From Dysgonomonas hofstadii (GTDB lineage: Bacteria; Bacteroidota; Bacteroidia; Bacteroidales; Dysgonomonadaceae): a stretch of DNA of 64,000 nt. The notes below the pieces were generated by a model. It made no database searches. It had not been told where the DNA came from and saw nothing but the letters and a program-made list of their open reading frames with translations. This document shows, one piece after another, positions 61,113 through 64,000 of this stretch. Position numbers and translations under genes: made by a program. Position 1 is the first letter of the stretch, and the number at the start of each line of letters is the position of its first letter. The stretch is taken from the NCBI RefSeq assembly GCF_014196915.1, contig NZ_JACIEP010000005.1, forward strand, positions 186,001 through 250,000. Direction: 5' to 3'.

Positions 61113-62168
61113 TTAGAGTCCCACACTCTCCCTCAGGAAATCAATCGAATCGAAGATTTCTTCTTTATCTGTGGTACGGTTGATTTCTATTTTTCCCACA
61201 TCTGATAAAAGAGTGAAGTTTATAACGTTAGATTCATTCTTTTTATCATGCTTCATATACTCATACAGGTCTTCATAATGATCGCATCCGAATGGAAAGC
61301 CTTCATAATTATCCTTGATAAAATATACGGTCTTATATAGTTTCTCTTTTGGAAAATGACATTGCTTATATGAGAGATATAGTTCACAAACGATACCCCA
61401 TGCCACAGCATACCCGTGTTGTACCGGCTTTCCTATTTCATACGAAAGGCTTTCGAAAGCATGGCCTATGGTGTGCCCCAGATTAAGAGCTTTGCGTGTT
61501 CCCTTTTCAAAAGGATCGATCTCCACAATACGCTCTTTCACGGCGACTGAGTCTACTACCAGTTGTTTCAACTTTTCGTAATCTATCTCTTCCGTATCGA
61601 ACGATAAGGTAGCCAGCCATTCCTTATCACTGTCTATGAGTCCATGCTTCACCATCTCGGCATAACCCGACAGAAAGTTCTGATGATCGAGGCTGCGAAA
61701 GAATACAGAATCGATCACCACTGTTTCGGCAGGGGCGAACGCACCTATTTCGTTTTTCAAACCATTGAAATTGATTCCTGTTTTTCCTCCTACGGCGGCA
61801 TCCACAGCTCCTAGCAAAGTGGTAGGTATATTAATGCATTTTATGCCACGCTTAAAGCTTGCTGCAGCAAATCCGCCGATATCGGTAAGCATGCCTCCGC
61901 CTAGATTAATAAGCAGTGAATGACGGGTAGCTCCGTTTTCCGACAGGTATTTCCAGATAACAGACAATTGCTCTATATTCTTGTTGTTATCTCCCGCCTT
62001 AATGATTATTTTTCCCGCCTTGGATATCTGTTCATTGCCTTGGATCAACGGGTAGCATAGCTTCTCGGTATTTTCATCCGTGAGGATAAACAGCCTGTCG
62101 TAGTCTATTCTGCTTAGTATATCAGATAAATCTTTATTCAGATCGGTTGATTTTATTACTTTTTGCAC
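61113..62168 (-). CDS. aroB: 3-dehydroquinate synthase
   Basis: 351 residues from a GTG start. It converts DAHP to 3-dehydroquinate (shikimate pathway, NAD and zinc). NLGGGMLTDIGGFAAASFKRG (near 88-108) is the NAD loop, PTTLLGAVDAAVGGKTGINF (near 115-134) the catalytic segment, YAEMVKHGLI (near 168) and LNLGHTIGHAFES (near 227) the zinc region. Length is normal. Upstream lies a dispersed-repeat stretch (62265-62308); aroC is 55 kb away. Confidence 0.95.
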   Translation of the reverse strand: MQKVIKSTDLNKDLSDILSRIDYDRLFILTDENTEKLCYPLIQGNEQISKAGKIIIKAGDNNKNIEQLSVIWKYLSENGATRHSLLINLGGGMLTDIGGFAAASFKRGIKCINIPTTLLGAVDAAVGGKTGINFNGLKNEIGAFAPAETVVIDSVFFRSLDHQNFLSGYAEMVKHGLIDSDKEWLATLSFDTEEIDYEKLKQLVVDSVAVKERIVEIDPFEKGTRKALNLGHTIGHAFESLSYEIGKPVQHGYAVAWGIVCELYLSYKQCHFPKEKLYKTVYFIKDNYEGFPFGCDHYEDLYEYMKHDKKNESNVINFTLLSDVGKIEINRTTDKEEIFDSIDFLRESVGL

Positions 62169-62264
62169 GTCGGTAATTATATATTTATTGTTCTTCTTCT
62201 AACTAAAAAGTTACAAAAGTTACACTTTTGCAGTATTTTTTCATTTTATTATCTTTAATAAAAC

Positions 62265-62308
62265 CTGACAATTGAAAATCGACGAAGCGAAGGCGAGTCA
62301 AACCTTAC
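62265..62308 (-). repeat. 44-bp dispersed intergenic repeat, copy B
   Basis: CTGACAATTGAAAATCGACG and the following 24 bases are the reverse complement of 36980-37023 with about three mismatches. It lies in the 212-base gap between aroB and fmt. Confidence 0.75.
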
Positions 62309-62380
62309 ACTTTTTTCAACTTTTTCTATTTCAGTATTTTTTGTTCTCATTCCTCTTTTTTAATGTATAGATAAAGAACT

Positions 62381-63352
62381 TTAATTAAAATACATATTTT
62401 CTTCAAATTTATATCCCCTCAATACTTCATCAATTTTCATTGGGCGTTTACCAGCGAACTGTATATCTGTTATACTGATACATCCATCTGAACAAACTAC
62501 ATGCAGATAAGTTTTATTATCAGTAAGAATTGTTCCGGCTGCATTTGATTGTAGGCTGTTTATAATTTGCGAAGCATATATTTTTACGTTCTGGGGCTCT
62601 TTTCCTTCCGTATATAGTTCAGTCCATGCGGCAGGGTAGGGCGACATTCCCCGTATCAGGTTATGTATATCTTTTGCAGGTTTGTTCCAGTCGATGCGAC
62701 AGGTTTCCTTAAATATCTTGGGTGCGGCTTTCAAATCATTTTCATCAGTAAAGAATTGTGACTGGTCTACAGCATCTACTTTGTTTTCGAGCAGCATATC
62801 TACTGTCTTGCACACAAGCTTCGATCCTACGAGCATTAATTTGTCGTGAATGACTCCTGCGTTATCTTCGTCTTCTATTTTTACTTTTTCCTGCATGATT
62901 ATTTTTCCCGTGTCTATCTCGTGTGTGAGGAAGAAAGTAGTAACGCCGGTTTCTTTTTCCCCGTTTATCACAGCCCAGTTGATAGGTGCTGCGCCACGAT
63001 ACAGAGGGAGCAATGACGCATGCAGGTTGAACGTACCCAGTCGTGGCATATCCCATACTATTTCGGGCAGCATACGGAAAGCGACAACGATCTGCAGATC
63101 GGCATTCCATGCTTTCAGCTCCGACAAGAATGATTCGTCTTTCAGTTTCTCAGGTTGCAGTAATGGGATATTCTGTTCCAACGCATATTTTTTTACAGCC
63201 GAGTATTGTATTTTATGTCCTCTTCCGCTTGGTTTGTCGGGCATCGTGATTGCACCGACTACGTTATATCCGTTTTCTACAAGCGCTTTCAGGCTTTCAA
63301 CCGCAAATTCAGGTGTTCCCATGAAAACGATACGCAGATCTTTTTTGTTCAT
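62381..63352 (-). CDS. fmt: methionyl-tRNA formyltransferase
   Basis: 323 residues. It formylates Met on initiator tRNA with 10-formyl-tetrahydrofolate. IVFMGTPEFAVESLKALVENG (residues 8-28), PDKPSGRGHK (near 38), FNLHASLLPLYRGAAPINWA (near 107-126; contains the conserved Asn-His and Ser-Leu-Leu-Pro) and the C-terminal tRNA-binding OB fold (from about 210) are present. A TACTTTTG -7 box lies at 63378-63385. Confidence 0.95.
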   Translation of the reverse strand: MNKKDLRIVFMGTPEFAVESLKALVENGYNVVGAITMPDKPSGRGHKIQYSAVKKYALEQNIPLLQPEKLKDESFLSELKAWNADLQIVVAFRMLPEIVWDMPRLGTFNLHASLLPLYRGAAPINWAVINGEKETGVTTFFLTHEIDTGKIIMQEKVKIEDEDNAGVIHDKLMLVGSKLVCKTVDMLLENKVDAVDQSQFFTDENDLKAAPKIFKETCRIDWNKPAKDIHNLIRGMSPYPAAWTELYTEGKEPQNVKIYASQIINSLQSNAAGTILTDNKTYLHVVCSDGCISITDIQFAGKRPMKIDEVLRGYKFEENMYFN

Positions 63353-63411
63353 CAGTTTTTCAAGATTATTTGATCTACAAAAGTAGCTAAAATAAGCGTT
63401 GTATAAAAGGT

Positions 63412-63448
63412 AATGAGGATGTAAAAGTATACTCTTACACCCTCATTT
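63412..63448 (-). terminator. terminator of the small membrane protein gene
   Basis: AATGAGG-A-TGTAA / TTACA-C-CCTCATT with a roughly 10-base loop and one mismatch. On the minus strand the stem ends in CCTTTTAT. It lies between the 76-residue gene and fmt. Confidence 0.6.
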
Positions 63449-63469
63449 TATGTTGTTGTCTATCCTGGT

Positions 63470-63700
63470 TTAATTCCGTTCGTTTTCTTTCTTCTTTTTT
63501 GCCTCATAAGCATCCCTTTTGAAGAAGAATACATATATCAACCAAAGAAATATAAAAGTAAGGCTGGCAATAACGATAGATATGCCTGTTTTCCATATAT
63601 GCTGCCATTCTATGGGGGTTACTCCCCATAAAGCCAGAATGGTGAGGGCTGCTCCTGCAAAAATAACAAGTCCTAATAATAAACCGATAAAGTATTTCAT
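63470..63700 (-). CDS. small two-helix membrane protein
   Basis: 76 residues: two hydrophobic helices (about 4-25 and 40-60) and a Lys/Glu-rich tail (RDAYEAKKKKENERN). No family is recognised. It lies between the ClC channel gene and fmt on the same strand, ending at a hairpin (63412-63448). Confidence 0.65.
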   Translation of the reverse strand: MKYFIGLLLGLVIFAGAALTILALWGVTPIEWQHIWKTGISIVIASLTFIFLWLIYVFFFKRDAYEAKKKKENERN

Positions 63701-63806
63701 AAGGTTCTGGTTTTTATAATATTGTACTCTACAAATATATAAAAAAGATCAGACTGGCTATACTTTGTATAAGTTAAAGTGTTTTAAGTAAAACGCATAT
63801 GATGCT

Positions 63807-64000
63807 TTATTCTTCAATGAAGTTCTCTGCCAGTACGCCCCGGTATACATCCAGAATGTTCGATTTAGAGATAAATCCCAGATATACGTCATTCTCATCA
63901 ATAACCGGAAGATTCCAGGCCTTGGTTTCATCGAAACTTTTCATAACAGCTTCCATTGGCATACCTACGACTATCACGGCAGGAGGCGAGGTCATGAAGC
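63807..64000 (-). CDS. chloride channel (ClC) protein, C-terminal CBS domain, partial
   Basis: The frame is open to the right window edge; the 64 codons seen encode the last CBS repeat: MTSPPAVIVVGMPMEAVMKSF, then AWNLPVIDENDVYLGFISKSNILDVYRGVL. The NLPVIDENDVYLGFISKSNILD pattern is a classical CBS nucleotide-binding motif. In Bacteroidales ClC-type channels with CBS ends sit near fmt, so I call this a ClC channel, but an isolated CBS protein cannot be excluded because the membrane part is outside the window. Confidence 0.6.
   Translation of the reverse strand, partial: FMTSPPAVIVVGMPMEAVMKSFDETKAWNLPVIDENDVYLGFISKSNILDVYRGVLAENFIEE

Overview
The window comes from a low-GC member of the Bacteroidetes, most likely order Bacteroidales; Dysgonomonadaceae is my guess, and I cannot confirm it from sequence alone. 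The evidence is: many -7 boxes of the TAnnTTTG type with a -33 TTTG (clear at 989-1020, 7803-7834, 42055-42085 and 54789-54820); family-restricted proteins (DUF3078, DUF3316, PorT-like barrel, long NusB, YbbR/CoaE pair, MerR-M23-AlaS order); abundant lipoproteins; and weak Shine-Dalgarno sequences. Most of the window is housekeeping chromosome. I see no phage, insertion sequence with transposase, CRISPR array or rRNA operon.

Layout. 1-2.7 kb: end of cytochrome bd oxidase cydB, a 55-residue 2x4Fe-4S ferredoxin, and an overlapping trio (PorT-like barrel, GNAT, YgbA-like). 2.8-7.7 kb: glutamine synthetase, a GC-rich structured repeat (copy 1), chorismate synthase, a DUF3078 protein. 7.8-9.7 kb: initiator tRNA, thymidine kinase with a DUF1796-like partner, a small lipoprotein. 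10-15.4 kb: a GH13 amylase lipoprotein, an extreme Tyr-rich/Arg-Glu-Gln-rich lipoprotein, a collagen-like lipoprotein and an HTH regulator. 15.7-18.4 kb: rarA, a hydrolase, a GrpB-like protein. 18.5-23.7 kb (minus strand): nusB, then the tight run yajC-ybbR-coaE-can-znuA-znuC, which lacks a zinc permease. 24-31 kb: GNAT, WG-repeat protein, DPP IV, lipA, a CMD-cupin/flavodoxin/AraC set. 31.3-40.1 kb: an AraC regulator, repeat copy 2 and the L-fucose catabolic locus (fucI, RhaM-type mutarotase, fucO, fucA, kinase, fucP). 40.2-47.4 kb: tRNA-Leu and tRNA-Gly, small proteins, parC, DUF3316, an apparently inserted gene, a CPBP protease and a flavin-binding protein. 47.5-52 kb: two SGNH proteins and an MBOAT acyltransferase, a likely cell-envelope O-acetylation system. 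52-64 kb: AraC, NTF2-like, MerR, M23, alaS, M48, MBL, VOC, aroB, fmt, a small membrane protein and the CBS end of a ClC channel.

The most unusual signal is a pair of ~460-bp GC-rich elements in opposite orientation (4455-4914 and 32221-32677). They are nearly identical except in an 11-bp hairpin whose two arms have both changed so that pairing is kept; the terminal inverted repeats also co-vary. That points to a conserved structure (RNA or a MITE-like mobile element) rather than a protein. Other points of interest are a gene apparently inserted at 45.76-46.2 kb with a duplicated DUF3316 tail, a LysM domain nested in an SGNH enzyme, and the Arg-Glu-Gln lipoprotein.
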